The notes below the pieces were generated by a model, which did no database searches, was not told where the DNA came from, and worked only from the letters and a program-made list of their open reading frames with translations. The position numbers and the translations under genes are program-made. A DNA stretch of 64,000 bases from UBA4459 sp963776205 (GTDB lineage Bacteria; Bacteroidota; Bacteroidia; Bacteroidales; F082): assembly GCA_963776205.1 (NCBI GenBank), contig CAVZLR010000001.1:682001-746000 (forward strand), read 5' to 3'. Shown one piece after another: positions 34,502-43,281 of the stretch. Each line of letters begins with the position of its first letter. Position 1 is the stretch's first letter.

Positions 34502-36250
34502 ATGGAAAAGCGCTGGGTGCTAAATAATAACGTTGATAATGAGGTTGTTGAGCGCTTGTCCTCAGAATTAAATATAAGCAAACCGCTTACCAGCCTACTG
34601 AATCAGCGTGGTGTTGAAACATACGACGAAGCTAAAAGGTTTTTCCGTCCACATTTGGATTACCTCCATGATCCTTTTTTAATGAAAGACATGGACAAAG
34701 CTGTTAACCGAATTCTAATGGCTGTTAGCCTCGGCGAAAAAATAGTGGTATATGGCGATTATGATGTGGATGGAACAACTGCTGTTTCTTTGGTCTATTC
34801 TTTTTTAAAACATTTTCATCGCAAACTTGAATTTTATATCCCCGACCGTTATGAAGAAGGTTATGGGATTTCGTATAAGGGAATCGACCACGCCATACAA
34901 AGTGGTGTTTCATTAATGATTACCCTTGATTGCGGCATTAAAGCGGTTGAAAAAGTTGAATATGCCAAAAAACACGGGCTTGATATCATTATTGGCGATC
35001 ATCACCGGCCCGGTGATAAAGTGCCGGAGGCTGTTGCCGTGCTGGACCCGAAACAAGATGATTGCCCCTATCCTTTCAAAGAACTATCAGGTTGCGGTGT
35101 AGGGTTTAAACTCATACAGGCGCTCGGTATAAAAATGGGATTGAAAAAAGAAAAGGCATATGCTTTCCTTGATCTTGTAGCTGTCAGTATTGCAGCAGAC
35201 ATTGTTTCTATTACCGGTGAAAACAGGGTGTTGGCTTATTTTGGCCTGAAAAAAATTAACCGGAAACCCAGCATTGGTATTTATGAGTTATTTAAGTCAG
35301 CCGGTCTTAAAGAAAATGCAGACCCAAAATCCAAACTTCTATTTGAACGAGAGATTAATATCAATGACCTGGTATTTGTGCTGGGGCCCCGAATTAATGC
35401 TGCCGGACGCATAGAAAGTGCTACCGACTCCGTCAGGTTATTGATCAGTAATAATTTTGAATATGCCGAAAAACTGGGCAAGCAGATTGATGAATTGAAC
35501 CTGACACGTCGCGACCTGGACAGCAATATTACCCAGGAAGCCAATGATATGATCGATGGGAATATTGCTGCCAACAATAAAAAGACGACCGTTGTTTTTA
35601 AAGAATCATGGCATAAAGGTGTAATTGGCATTGTGGCTTCGAGACTGGTTGAAACATTTTACAGGCCAACTATTGTCTTTACAAAAGCTGACGGGTTGAT
35701 CACCGGTTCTGCCAGGTCAATCAAGAATTTTGATATCTACGATGCGATTGACCATTGCAGCGAAATGCTGGAACATTTCGGGGGACATACTTATGCCGCC
35801 GGATTAGCTTTAAAGCCTGAAAAATTAAATTCATTTATTGCGAAATTTGAAAAATACGCATCAGAACATATTACTGAGGAAATGTTGGTTCCTGAAATTG
35901 AAATTGATCAGGAATTATTTATTAGTGATATAAATTTCAAATTTTACCGGATCGTAAAACAGTTTGCTCCTTTTGGACCCGGAAACATGTCACCAGTATT
36001 TTTAACTAATAATGTAATTGATACCGGTTATGCCAAGCTGGTAGGCAGAAATGGCCAGAATCACTTGAAGTTTTCAGTGGTGCATCCTGACAGAACCGGG
36101 AACCCGGTTCCTGCTATTGCTTTTAACCAGGGGCATCATTATGAAAAAATGAAAACCGGTTCGCCATTCAGTATTTGTTACCATATTGATGAAAATACCT
36201 GGTTAGGTACCACCACCCTCCAATTGAGAGTTAAGGATATTAAATTTTAA
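34502..36250 (+). CDS. recJ: Single-stranded-DNA-specific exonuclease RecJ
   Basis: 5'-to-3' single-strand exonuclease for recombination and mismatch repair. The DHH-family motifs are present: VVYGDYDVDGTTA (I), TLDCGIKA (II), the namesake GDHHRPGD (III), and the DHHA1-domain motif GGHTYAAGLAL. The C-terminal OB-fold domain follows (about 460-582; FAPFGPGNMSPVF). A length of 582 residues is normal. A near-consensus promoter element TATCTTTA occurs at 34475-34482. It converges with the HdeD-like gene, with only one base between the two stop codons. Confidence 0.97.
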   Translation: MEKRWVLNNNVDNEVVERLSSELNISKPLTSLLNQRGVETYDEAKRFFRPHLDYLHDPFLMKDMDKAVNRILMAVSLGEKIVVYGDYDVDGTTAVSLVYSFLKHFHRKLEFYIPDRYEEGYGISYKGIDHAIQSGVSLMITLDCGIKAVEKVEYAKKHGLDIIIGDHHRPGDKVPEAVAVLDPKQDDCPYPFKELSGCGVGFKLIQALGIKMGLKKEKAYAFLDLVAVSIAADIVSITGENRVLAYFGLKKINRKPSIGIYELFKSAGLKENADPKSKLLFEREININDLVFVLGPRINAAGRIESATDSVRLLISNNFEYAEKLGKQIDELNLTRRDLDSNITQEANDMIDGNIAANNKKTTVVFKESWHKGVIGIVASRLVETFYRPTIVFTKADGLITGSARSIKNFDIYDAIDHCSEMLEHFGGHTYAAGLALKPEKLNSFIAKFEKYASEHITEEMLVPEIEIDQELFISDINFKFYRIVKQFAPFGPGNMSPVFLTNNVIDTGYAKLVGRNGQNHLKFSVVHPDRTGNPVPAIAFNQGHHYEKMKTGSPFSICYHIDENTWLGTTTLQLRVKDIKF

Positions 36251-36251
36251 T

Positions 36252-36815
36252 TTACCCTTCGTTTCCTTTCTGTTTTTCAAGAAACCTTTCCACATTTTTC
36301 AACCGAATAGAAATGGCGATGAGCACAATGCCAAAAATAAAAGCCAGAATACCGCTAACAACAAATAGAGTTTTAATCGTCTCAAATGGATTGAAAAACA
36401 TAATAATTCCAAATATCAATGTAATAATTCCATTGATCAGAAGGGTGTTCTTTTCGCCTGGTAATAATTCGGATTTTGTTGCAAGGTATAACTGCATCAC
36501 ACCAACTATTACTGCCCAACTACCAACAATCATAACAAAAATTGTTAATGTTTTAGAGGTATAAAATGTTAGCAGCGAACCTATGATAATCGTAAATAAA
36601 GAGCTTGCGAGATCAGTAGTATAGGGTAGCTTGTCGCGAATGCTGTTTATAGCCCCCCACAACATGGCAAAGCCAATAATTAAAATAATAATTCCGAGAT
36701 ACATAACCAAATTTTCGATCATTTCCGGAACAGAAATAGCTATAATCCCATACACGATGGCAATAATACCATTCAGTGTTAAAAGCCACCAGTTACTTAA
36801 TGGTTTTGAACTCAT
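36252..36815 (-). CDS. HdeD-family (DUF308) membrane protein
   Basis: A 187-residue protein with six hydrophobic segments arranged as three similar helix pairs (WLLTLNGIIAIVYGIIAI; VMYLGIIILIIGFAMLWGAI; and so on), the pattern of HdeD/DUF308 proteins. In enterics HdeD is linked to acid resistance at high cell density, but elsewhere the function is unknown. It is monocistronic and overlaps nothing. A near-consensus promoter TACTTTTA lies on the minus strand close upstream. Confidence 0.85.
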   Translation of the reverse strand: MSSKPLSNWWLLTLNGIIAIVYGIIAISVPEMIENLVMYLGIIILIIGFAMLWGAINSIRDKLPYTTDLASSLFTIIIGSLLTFYTSKTLTIFVMIVGSWAVIVGVMQLYLATKSELLPGEKNTLLINGIITLIFGIIMFFNPFETIKTLFVVSGILAFIFGIVLIAISIRLKNVERFLEKQKGNEG

Positions 36816-36879
36816 GATACTACATTTTAAAATTATAGTTAAAAGTAAAGTTTTTTAATATCTGTGTGATGAAAGACTC

Positions 36880-38688
36880 CTAAATAGTAATTCCCATTTT
36901 TTTCATTAGAAAGGTGGCGTTCAGGTTTTGTGAAATGCCGTCTTTCAATTTATAATCGAAAACCAACTCGTTATCTTTAATTTCAACTTCAAACCTTTTG
37001 TTGATTACCTGATCGGGAAACGTTTTTTCCAATTGTCCAAGTGCTAAATCATGTGTAGCTATCATGCCGGAGGCATCCAGTCGGATCAGCTGTTTTACTA
37101 ATCCTTCGGAACCTTTATGTTTATCAGCAGAATTGGTACCCCTTAAAATTTCATCCAGAATGATGAAGAGTTTGGCGCCATTTTCAAGCCTGTTTATCAT
37201 TTCTTTAAGTCGCTTCAATTCTGCAAAAAAATAAGATTCCCCATCCTGGAGCGAGTCAGAGGTTTTTATTCCGGTAAAAATATCTACGGGTTTTAAAACA
37301 AAACTTTTTGCCAGCACCGGAGCTCCCGTCATGGCCAAAACCATATTGACGCCTACCGTTCTTAAATAAGTACTTTTGCCCGCCATATTCGCTCCGGTGA
37401 TAATTTGAAATTGGCCCCAACCCTCGAAATTAATTTTATTGCCAATATTATTTTTGTCGCTGATAAATGGATGTTTGGCATCTTCGGCTTCCAGCACAAA
37501 GTCATGCTGTTTAAAGATGGGAAATACAGATTCGGGGTGACTGAATGCAAATCCAGCCAGCGAATTCAGTTCGTCAAAAACAATTAATGCTTTAAATGCC
37601 GATTCCATTTTTTTTCCATAGGATGTTTTCCATTTTTCAAGCCTGATACTTTGCAAAATATCCCACAAGAAGAAAATGTTCAGCAGGATGCCAACAATCA
37701 GGTTAAGTCGGTAATCAAAAGCCGATAAAATGCCTGACAGTTTTTGGATGGTTTTTTGTGTAGATTGATCTCCCCCAGCAATGGCTGTTTTTTGCGTTTT
37801 TAATAATTCCGAATCAAATGTCTCATTTTCTATCATGCCAAATAAATCGCCATATTTTGAGAGGATTTCTGTTTTCTTTCCCAGTTGGTTATGCAATTTA
37901 TTGATGGTATTAAATTTACTCCCGATAATGGTAAAAGGGACAAATAAAAACAGCACTAACAATCCGAATCCCACATAGCCCATACTAATTAAAAAAATAG
38001 TACTAAAAGCAAGTACCGGATTGATGACCAGTAATAATTTATACAGGGATTTGTTGAACGAAAAAGAGGTGTCTTTTGCCCAATTTAAGAAACTGTCGAT
38101 GGTATTTTTATCATCGTGCGCAAGTTTCCCGTGCGCCTGGAAATGTTGCCGCCAGATAGTTTTATATATCAGTTCGCTTATTGCTTTTTGCCTTTGCTCC
38201 AATTCGATGGTGTCTTTCAGGGGTTGCCTGAAACAATCTGCAAGTTTTTCCCTTCCTTTAACTGTAGCACTGCGATCAACGAGCTGAAACAAGGATCGGT
38301 TTCCAAAAATATCCAGGTCAGACGTAAAGGGATGATCCTGTTGGATAAACTCCTGTCCGTTTGGAACAGACGCTGTTTTTCCAGCCAATAGTTCCAATTC
38401 GGTTTCGTTAATTTGCACCAGCGCACTAAACCAGTCTTTCATTTTATGTAACCTGGCATGCTTAATAACAAGCATTATAAAAAAAGTAAAACCAAAAACG
38501 CCAAACGAAATGAGCGTAATAAGGTGTATGCTTGCTAATATGTAAATGCCGATGATTATTATCAGGAATAATAAAATTCGAAATACTGAAATACGTCTGA
38601 TTTTTTGATTGACAACAGCAAGTTGTTCCCCGAATTGAAACAATTGATCTTCAAAAAAAGGACGCGGGGAAATATGTTTATTTTTCAT
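36880..38688 (-). CDS. MutS-family ATPase with membrane segments (MutS paralogue)
   Basis: The C-terminal MutS domain V ATPase is complete: Walker A GANMAGKST at about 432-440, Walker B region LFIILDEILRGTNSADK, and the signature ATHDL. The DNA-mismatch-recognition domain I of canonical MutS is absent, and the protein is only 602 residues. Unusually, the N-terminal half contains hydrophobic segments: two near 33-75 (ILLFLIIIIGIYILASIHLI), one or two near 220-255 (VGFGLLVLFLFVPFTIIG), and possibly one near 335-350. It therefore looks membrane-anchored. This is not the mismatch-repair MutS. Such MutS-related membrane ATPases recur in Bacteroidota, with unknown function. It has its own promoter element. 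Confidence 0.85.
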   Translation of the reverse strand: MKNKHISPRPFFEDQLFQFGEQLAVVNQKIRRISVFRILLFLIIIIGIYILASIHLITLISFGVFGFTFFIMLVIKHARLHKMKDWFSALVQINETELELLAGKTASVPNGQEFIQQDHPFTSDLDIFGNRSLFQLVDRSATVKGREKLADCFRQPLKDTIELEQRQKAISELIYKTIWRQHFQAHGKLAHDDKNTIDSFLNWAKDTSFSFNKSLYKLLLVINPVLAFSTIFLISMGYVGFGLLVLFLFVPFTIIGSKFNTINKLHNQLGKKTEILSKYGDLFGMIENETFDSELLKTQKTAIAGGDQSTQKTIQKLSGILSAFDYRLNLIVGILLNIFFLWDILQSIRLEKWKTSYGKKMESAFKALIVFDELNSLAGFAFSHPESVFPIFKQHDFVLEAEDAKHPFISDKNNIGNKINFEGWGQFQIITGANMAGKSTYLRTVGVNMVLAMTGAPVLAKSFVLKPVDIFTGIKTSDSLQDGESYFFAELKRLKEMINRLENGAKLFIILDEILRGTNSADKHKGSEGLVKQLIRLDASGMIATHDLALGQLEKTFPDQVINKRFEVEIKDNELVFDYKLKDGISQNLNATFLMKKMGITI

Positions 38689-38707
38689 GCTACAGAATTA
38701 GTAACCA

Positions 38708-38715
38708 CAAAAATA
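38708..38715 (-). promoter_or_regulatory. Bacteroidota-type promoter element (minus strand TATTTTTG)
   Basis: Exact TAnnTTTG match on the minus strand, 19 bases upstream of the MutS-paralogue start at 38688. Confidence 0.45.
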
Positions 38716-38758
38716 AATATTAAAAAATGTTACTAACCGTCCCTGCTGTTAATAAAAC

Positions 38759-40111
38759 CTAATTACTTTTCAGAATCAGATACTCATAAGGTGAAAGATC
38801 AACATGGTCGTTTATGGTTATTACTGTTCCATAAATTGCATGTGTCCAGTTTTTTCCATCCAGTTCAACAGGCATGGAATAAGTAATGTTTTCGTCGCGG
38901 GTATTTACGATCACAAGCACCTGGTCAGCTCCGGTTGTCCGTGTAAAAACTGCCACTGACGAATGTGCATACGTTTCTAATTCACCTTTTTTAACCACAT
39001 CTGAAGATACATAGAAACCAATTGTTTTTTCATATGCGTCAAGCATTTCCGGGTTCAGTGCCCAGTCGATAGGCGAATTGCTGAAGAATGGTATGTTTTC
39101 GATAATTCCCACTTCCTGCCCGTCGTAAATTAAAGGAACGCCACCCAGGTAAATAGCAACAACAGAAGCTGCGAGTGCGCCGTCTTTTCCATTAAATAAT
39201 ACCATAGGCGTGGCATCCCAGGCTGATTCATCGTGGTTAGTTGTAAAACGGAGTTTGTGCTTGCCGGCTGGCATATTGTTATAACTCTGCTGCTGAATGG
39301 CATATAAAATACCTGGCGTGGAGATACCATGAAAGACGTCTTTCAGTTTGCTGTAAAAATTCCAGGAGAAATTCAGGTCAAAACCTGCTGAAAAATGATC
39401 CGTCCTCGCACCTTCTGCCAGGTAAATAAGGTCTTTTTTGGTGATTTCATTTAAAGAATCAATGGCCTGTTTCCAAAAATCGAAAGGAATCATATCAGCT
39501 GCATCACACCTAAACCCATCTATACCTGCTGTTTCAATCCAGTATTTCATCGATTCAATCATTTCCAATCGCATTTCCGGGTTGTCGAAATTCAGATCAG
39601 CTACATCCGCCCAGTTGGTTCCTTCTGGCGAAATAATATTTCCGCTTTCGTCCTGTGTATACCAGTCTTTATTGGTGATCCAAGGATTATCCCAGCCGGT
39701 GTGATTGGCAACCCAATCAAGAATTACAGCCATCTTTTTATCATGTGCTTTTTCAACCAACGTTTTCAGATCATTCAGACTTCCATATTCAGCACTTACT
39801 TCCTTATAATTTCTAACCGAATAAGGGGAATTTACTGAGTTTATTTCTCCTATCGGATGAATAGGCATCAACCAGATCACATTTACACCCAGTGATTTGA
39901 TATGATCCAGGCCCTGAATGACACCTTGCAGGTCGCCCGAAGCGCTGAATGCCCTCAGGTTGACTTCGTACATGACCATATCGTCCGTCGCCGGAATCTT
40001 GAACTCAACTTCCGGTTCGGGAGTTGGTTCCACCTCAGTACTTTCTTCTTTATTGCAGGAAAATAACACCAAGAAAACCAACGCTATCAATCCATAATGT
40101 TTCCGTCTCAT
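38759..40111 (-). CDS. Alpha-amylase family (GH13) lipoprotein
   Basis: Glycoside hydrolase acting on alpha-glucans outside the cytoplasm. A lipoprotein signal ends at Cys19 (LVFLVLFSC), followed by an acidic, proline-rich linker. The (beta/alpha)8 barrel carries all catalytic residues: the nucleophile D203 (GFRCDAADM), acid/base E233 (LAEG) and transition-state stabiliser D294 (TNHDES). Region I appears as VILDWVANHTG. A short C-terminal beta-domain closes the 450 residues. No SusC/SusD pair is nearby, so this is not part of a visible polysaccharide-utilisation locus. Exact specificity cannot be deduced. Confidence 0.93.
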   Translation of the reverse strand: MRRKHYGLIALVFLVLFSCNKEESTEVEPTPEPEVEFKIPATDDMVMYEVNLRAFSASGDLQGVIQGLDHIKSLGVNVIWLMPIHPIGEINSVNSPYSVRNYKEVSAEYGSLNDLKTLVEKAHDKKMAVILDWVANHTGWDNPWITNKDWYTQDESGNIISPEGTNWADVADLNFDNPEMRLEMIESMKYWIETAGIDGFRCDAADMIPFDFWKQAIDSLNEITKKDLIYLAEGARTDHFSAGFDLNFSWNFYSKLKDVFHGISTPGILYAIQQQSYNNMPAGKHKLRFTTNHDESAWDATPMVLFNGKDGALAASVVAIYLGGVPLIYDGQEVGIIENIPFFSNSPIDWALNPEMLDAYEKTIGFYVSSDVVKKGELETYAHSSVAVFTRTTGADQVLVIVNTRDENITYSMPVELDGKNWTHAIYGTVITINDHVDLSPYEYLILKSN

Positions 40112-40183
40112 AACAACTCCCTTTTGAGTGAAATAATGGTGGTAAAATTAGAAATATAAATTAAGGTGTTTCGCAACAGGAAT

Positions 40184-41068
40184 TTAGTATGCCATTATTT
40201 TCTTCGACATGAAATGGCCATCGTTTTGTATTACGCTTATTATGTATAAGCCCTTACTGTTTCCTTTTAACGGCAATAGTACATTATTATCTGCCGACTG
40301 TCCCCGGTTTATCATCCGTCCATTAATATCGGTAAGATGTATACTGCGATTTTCGCTCCCATTAAAAATGAGTTCAACAACCTGGCTTGATGGCCTGTAA
40401 ATAATATCAAATGAATTTTCCTGAGCTCTTATATCATTACCATCATCCAGCAGCAGATAGTAGCAGAATTCATACTCAGGATTCAGGTAAATAGTGTTTC
40501 CCTCTTCCTCTTCGCATAATAAAATGTTGGTGCCACAAAGTCCGCCAAAAACTTCAATTGAGCTGTTTAAAACGCCTCCCATACTTCCAATTCCTTCGAT
40601 CCAGTATTCTGGAATCATAAATTCGTCATTGGTCAGTTGCCAGCGTTTCCGGTGTCCGTCAGTAGTTTCAACCGAATCTATTTCAGTCAGTACCAGCGAC
40701 ACCTCGGAAATGGCCCTGGGATTATTCACAACAACCGTGTCACCCATTTTTAAGTTAAAATCATATATCAGTCCTTCTTCACCAAAATATTCTCGTAAAT
40801 AAACTTTTTTGTTTTCTTCACGGATAAAAGAACCATAGAAAAACCATTCTTCCTGGAATTCATCTTCAGAAATAAATACCTGTTGATAGAGTTTTCCTTC
40901 GATAATGGTGTCTTCGTCAAATTTAAAAAATGACGTAGTATAGGTTGTATAATCAGGCAGGCAATGTCCGGTAAGTACTGACCATAATTTTTGACTGTTC
41001 ACAATTTCCTGAGCTTTTAAAGACTGGGTTGCTATCAAAAACAGCAGTATATAAATTAATTTCTTCAT
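40184..41068 (-). CDS. T9SS-secreted hypothetical protein
   Basis: I chose ATG 41068, which begins a signal peptide (MKKLIYILLFLIATQSLKAQ). The frame extends 15 codons further but without a plausible start. The central part (about 20-205) is beta-rich, with repeated short stretches such as FKFDEDTIIEGKLYQQVF and YWIEGIGSMGGVLN, and two Cys close together (GGLCGTNILLCEEEE). Proteins of this kind are often found in sediment and marine Bacteroidota, but I cannot name a family. It ends with a type A sorting domain (SFDIIYRPSSQVVELIFN ... MSKKIMAY), which is somewhat atypical because the usual YPNP motif is replaced by RPSS. Expected location is the cell surface or the medium. Confidence 0.75.
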   Translation of the reverse strand: MKKLIYILLFLIATQSLKAQEIVNSQKLWSVLTGHCLPDYTTYTTSFFKFDEDTIIEGKLYQQVFISEDEFQEEWFFYGSFIREENKKVYLREYFGEEGLIYDFNLKMGDTVVVNNPRAISEVSLVLTEIDSVETTDGHRKRWQLTNDEFMIPEYWIEGIGSMGGVLNSSIEVFGGLCGTNILLCEEEEGNTIYLNPEYEFCYYLLLDDGNDIRAQENSFDIIYRPSSQVVELIFNGSENRSIHLTDINGRMINRGQSADNNVLLPLKGNSKGLYIISVIQNDGHFMSKKIMAY

Positions 41069-41124
41069 TATAGTGTATTTCACAATTAAAAATTGGTCGG
41101 TTACGGAAACCATTCCTTACAAGT

Positions 41125-41640
41125 TTAACCCATTTTAATATGATAAATATACCAGGAAATAATACTAATGACAATTCCTTCAACAACTATTGTAAGCACC
41201 ATCACGGGAATTGCCTCCTTCCGATGATGATAATATTTGCGAATTAAAAAGGCTCCTAAAGGGATGGACAACAAAATCGGGGTTAGCAAACTAATTCCCC
41301 ACATGCCATATTTGCTTCTTGCTTTAACAATCATTTTATTCCGCTTGCTGAATTTTTTCCTGTTTTTTGTTTTGCTTAGTCTATTCTGTTTCCATGACCT
41401 CAAGCGCTTCAAAACACTTTCAGGTATTAATTTCATAAAGGTGGGTTTTAAAATACTGGCCGAAAGGATAAGAATATTGCTGAGGTAATAAAAGACAAAA
41501 AATCCGAAAATACCTCCTGTGATCAGGATAATAAGTGTTTCAAAAAAATCCAGTCCTATAATGAATGCATAAATGGGCGTATAAAAATACTTTACCGTGG
41601 CCAGCAGAAACACATTTACTATTTTAACAAAGTAAGACAC
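41125..41640 (-). CDS. Small integral membrane protein, function unknown
   Basis: The 171 residues have four hydrophobic segments: about 5-28, 32-60, 115-133 and 143-165. Between the second and third pair is a very basic loop (RSWKQNRLSKTKNRKKFSKR) that should face the cytoplasm. GMWGISLLTPILLSIPLGAFL resembles the small multidrug-export/DedA-like SNARE-associated type of reentrant helix, but the similarity is too weak for a name. No partner gene is obvious. It lies 57 bases upstream of the T9SS gene on the same strand. Confidence 0.7.
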   Translation of the reverse strand: MSYFVKIVNVFLLATVKYFYTPIYAFIIGLDFFETLIILITGGIFGFFVFYYLSNILILSASILKPTFMKLIPESVLKRLRSWKQNRLSKTKNRKKFSKRNKMIVKARSKYGMWGISLLTPILLSIPLGAFLIRKYYHHRKEAIPVMVLTIVVEGIVISIISWYIYHIKMG

Positions 41641-41807
41641 CCGGTTTTCTTTTGTGCAATAATACTACAATCGGATGAAAGTCATTTATTATCAGCTTTC
41701 AAGTCGTTGGGGTTTGAGGAATCTGTAAGTATAAAAGCTTCTGTTATCCGTGATAATATTTCAGAATATGTGTAACTTTATTCCACATATAACCAAGTTC
41801 AAAAAAC

Positions 41808-42062
41808 ATGTCAAAAAACGACTTCAAACTTTTACTGTCAATAAATGATAGAATTATTGCTGAGGATATTCAAAGCGTTTTAGATGCATCTGAAATATAC
41901 ACCGCCTTACAATCGGATAATCCTGCCTCGTCCGTTCTAAATGCCTATTTAGGATCAAATCCATATGAAAAAATTAATATTATAATAAATAGCAATGACT
42001 ATCAGCGAGCCATAGAAATTCTTAATGATAGTCCATACAGGGAATTAATTGAAAACGCGTAA
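41808..42062 (+). CDS. DUF2007-like small protein
   Basis: An 84-residue cytoplasmic protein. Its pattern of an early hydrophobic strand (FKLLLSIND), a helix (EDIQSVLDASEI), a mid-strand (KINIIINSNDY) and a helix (QRAIEILND) matches the ferredoxin-like fold of DUF2007 putative signal-transducing proteins. No catalytic residues are evident. The stop is followed after 7 bases by another small gene on the same strand, so the two are probably co-transcribed. Confidence 0.7.
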   Translation: MSKNDFKLLLSINDRIIAEDIQSVLDASEIYTALQSDNPASSVLNAYLGSNPYEKINIIINSNDYQRAIEILNDSPYRELIENA

Positions 42063-42069
42063 GAATATC

Positions 42070-42249
42070 ATGGAAAATTCAAATTGCGAAAACTGTAAAC
42101 TAAGGGCAAAGTACGATGCCAAACCTAAATCGTTTTTAGGCCGCTTATGGAAATGGCATATTGGTTTTTGCCCGGGCTGGAGATCATACCTTGTTTCATT
42201 AAACGAAGAAAAAAGAAACGAGGTGCTGTTAAAGTACAGTAAAAGTTGA
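42070..42249 (+). CDS. Small Cys-containing protein (59 aa), function unknown
   Basis: Starts at ATG 42070 (MENSNCENCKLRAKYD). It contains CENC near the N-terminus and a later Cys in GFCPGWRSY, so it could hold a metal ion or form a disulfide. The middle KSFLGRLWKWHIGFCPGW is rich in Trp and strongly basic. Short proteins with this N-terminal CxxC and central Trp-rich motif seem to recur in Bacteroidota and some sulfate reducers, but no function is known to me. It directly follows the DUF2007-like gene and is probably in the same transcript. Confidence 0.7.
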   Translation: MENSNCENCKLRAKYDAKPKSFLGRLWKWHIGFCPGWRSYLVSLNEEKRNEVLLKYSKS

Positions 42250-42406
42250 TTTCAAAAAGCCCGTAAAACGAAAATTTCATCATTTTCGTATGTCAATTTC
42301 TTCACAATAAAACGATTACGCTGGTGTTTTAAAAGAAACCAACACGAAAAAACCGGAACATACTTTTCTTTACCCTGATTATTTATTCACCAAAAACAAA
42401 AAAGTC

Positions 42407-43207
42407 ATGAAAAAGAAAAGTGCCATTATTGTATGTGCAGTGCTGTTTTTAGGGTTTACATTCAGTTCCTGCAATAAAGAAAAAAAATCCTACGACACAT
42501 CCTTTTCGCAGGATAACGCCTACGTTGAAAATGTTTTCAATAATGTTTCCAACATCGCTGATGAAGCTTTCGAGCTAAGCTCAAACAGGTCCAGTCTTGA
42601 ATTAGCAAGCAGTTATTATTTGAGTGAATGTACCGAAGTCATTTTGGATTTAAGTACCAATCCATATTTATTATCAATCGATTTCGGGGAAGAAAACTGC
42701 CTTTGTAATGACGGACGTTACAGAAGAGGAAAGATTCTGACCACCTTCACGGGTATGTACCGCGAACCAGGCACTATTATCACGCATACGCTGGAAAATT
42801 ACTTTGTAGATAATGATGAGGTTGTTGGAACAATGATTGTCACCAACACCGGGCTCAACGAACAGGAGTATATGCAATATGATGTTAACGTTAATGGGGA
42901 GTTACGCAAGGCCAATGATGGCGGAATTATTGTCTACACTTCTGATCGGACCCACGAATGGATTGAAGGACGCGAAAGCTTTGAAGTGATGGACGATGTA
43001 TACCTGATCTCCGGAACAGCATCTGGCGAAAGTAGCAACAGCGCATCTGAAGGAAGTGCCACGAAATTAATGAATACCTGGCAGATGCACACCACCAGTC
43101 CGCTGCGGGTGGCATTAAACTGCAACTGGGTGAGTGCCGGTACCCTGATCGTGAATGTGTCAGGATGGGATGAGGCTACCATTGAATATGGTATCAGGAG
43201 ATTGTGA
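42407..43207 (+). CDS. Lipoprotein of unknown function with a frame break near its end
   Basis: A lipoprotein signal (AVLFLGFTFSSC, Cys22) begins the protein. The remaining 240 residues are beta-rich, without a family I can name (CNDGRYRRGKILTTFTGMY; HTLENYFVDNDEVVGTMIV). The stop at 43205-43207 appears premature: from 43197 another frame reads GDCDNEIFVIYNG and KTYTVKLP, ending at 43262. Rejoining the frames gives WDEATIEYG directly followed by GDCDNEIF, which looks like one continuous domain, so a single extra base at about 43193-43196 is likely. It precedes the DUF1800 and DUF1501 genes on the same strand. Confidence 0.75.
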   Translation: MKKKSAIIVCAVLFLGFTFSSCNKEKKSYDTSFSQDNAYVENVFNNVSNIADEAFELSSNRSSLELASSYYLSECTEVILDLSTNPYLLSIDFGEENCLCNDGRYRRGKILTTFTGMYREPGTIITHTLENYFVDNDEVVGTMIVTNTGLNEQEYMQYDVNVNGELRKANDGGIIVYTSDRTHEWIEGRESFEVMDDVYLISGTASGESSNSASEGSATKLMNTWQMHTTSPLRVALNCNWVSAGTLIVNVSGWDEATIEYGIRRL

Positions 43208-43281
43208 TAATGAGATTTTTGTAATTTACAACGGCAAAACATACACGGTTAAATTACCGTAACTATCACAAACAAAAAAGC

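Noticed and set aside
36880..38688. Calling this gene the mismatch-repair mutS
   Set aside because: The mismatch-binding domain with its Phe-x-Glu motif is missing and the N-terminal half is membrane-like. It is a paralogue.
38759..40111. A polysaccharide-utilisation locus around the alpha-amylase
   Set aside because: No SusC/SusD-like pair, no sensor and no further glycosidase is adjacent; the neighbours are a MutS paralogue and an unknown T9SS protein.
41125..41640. Assigning a small multidrug-export or DedA function to the 171-residue membrane protein
   Set aside because: Only one helix is reminiscent of those families; length and the basic central loop do not fit well enough for a name.
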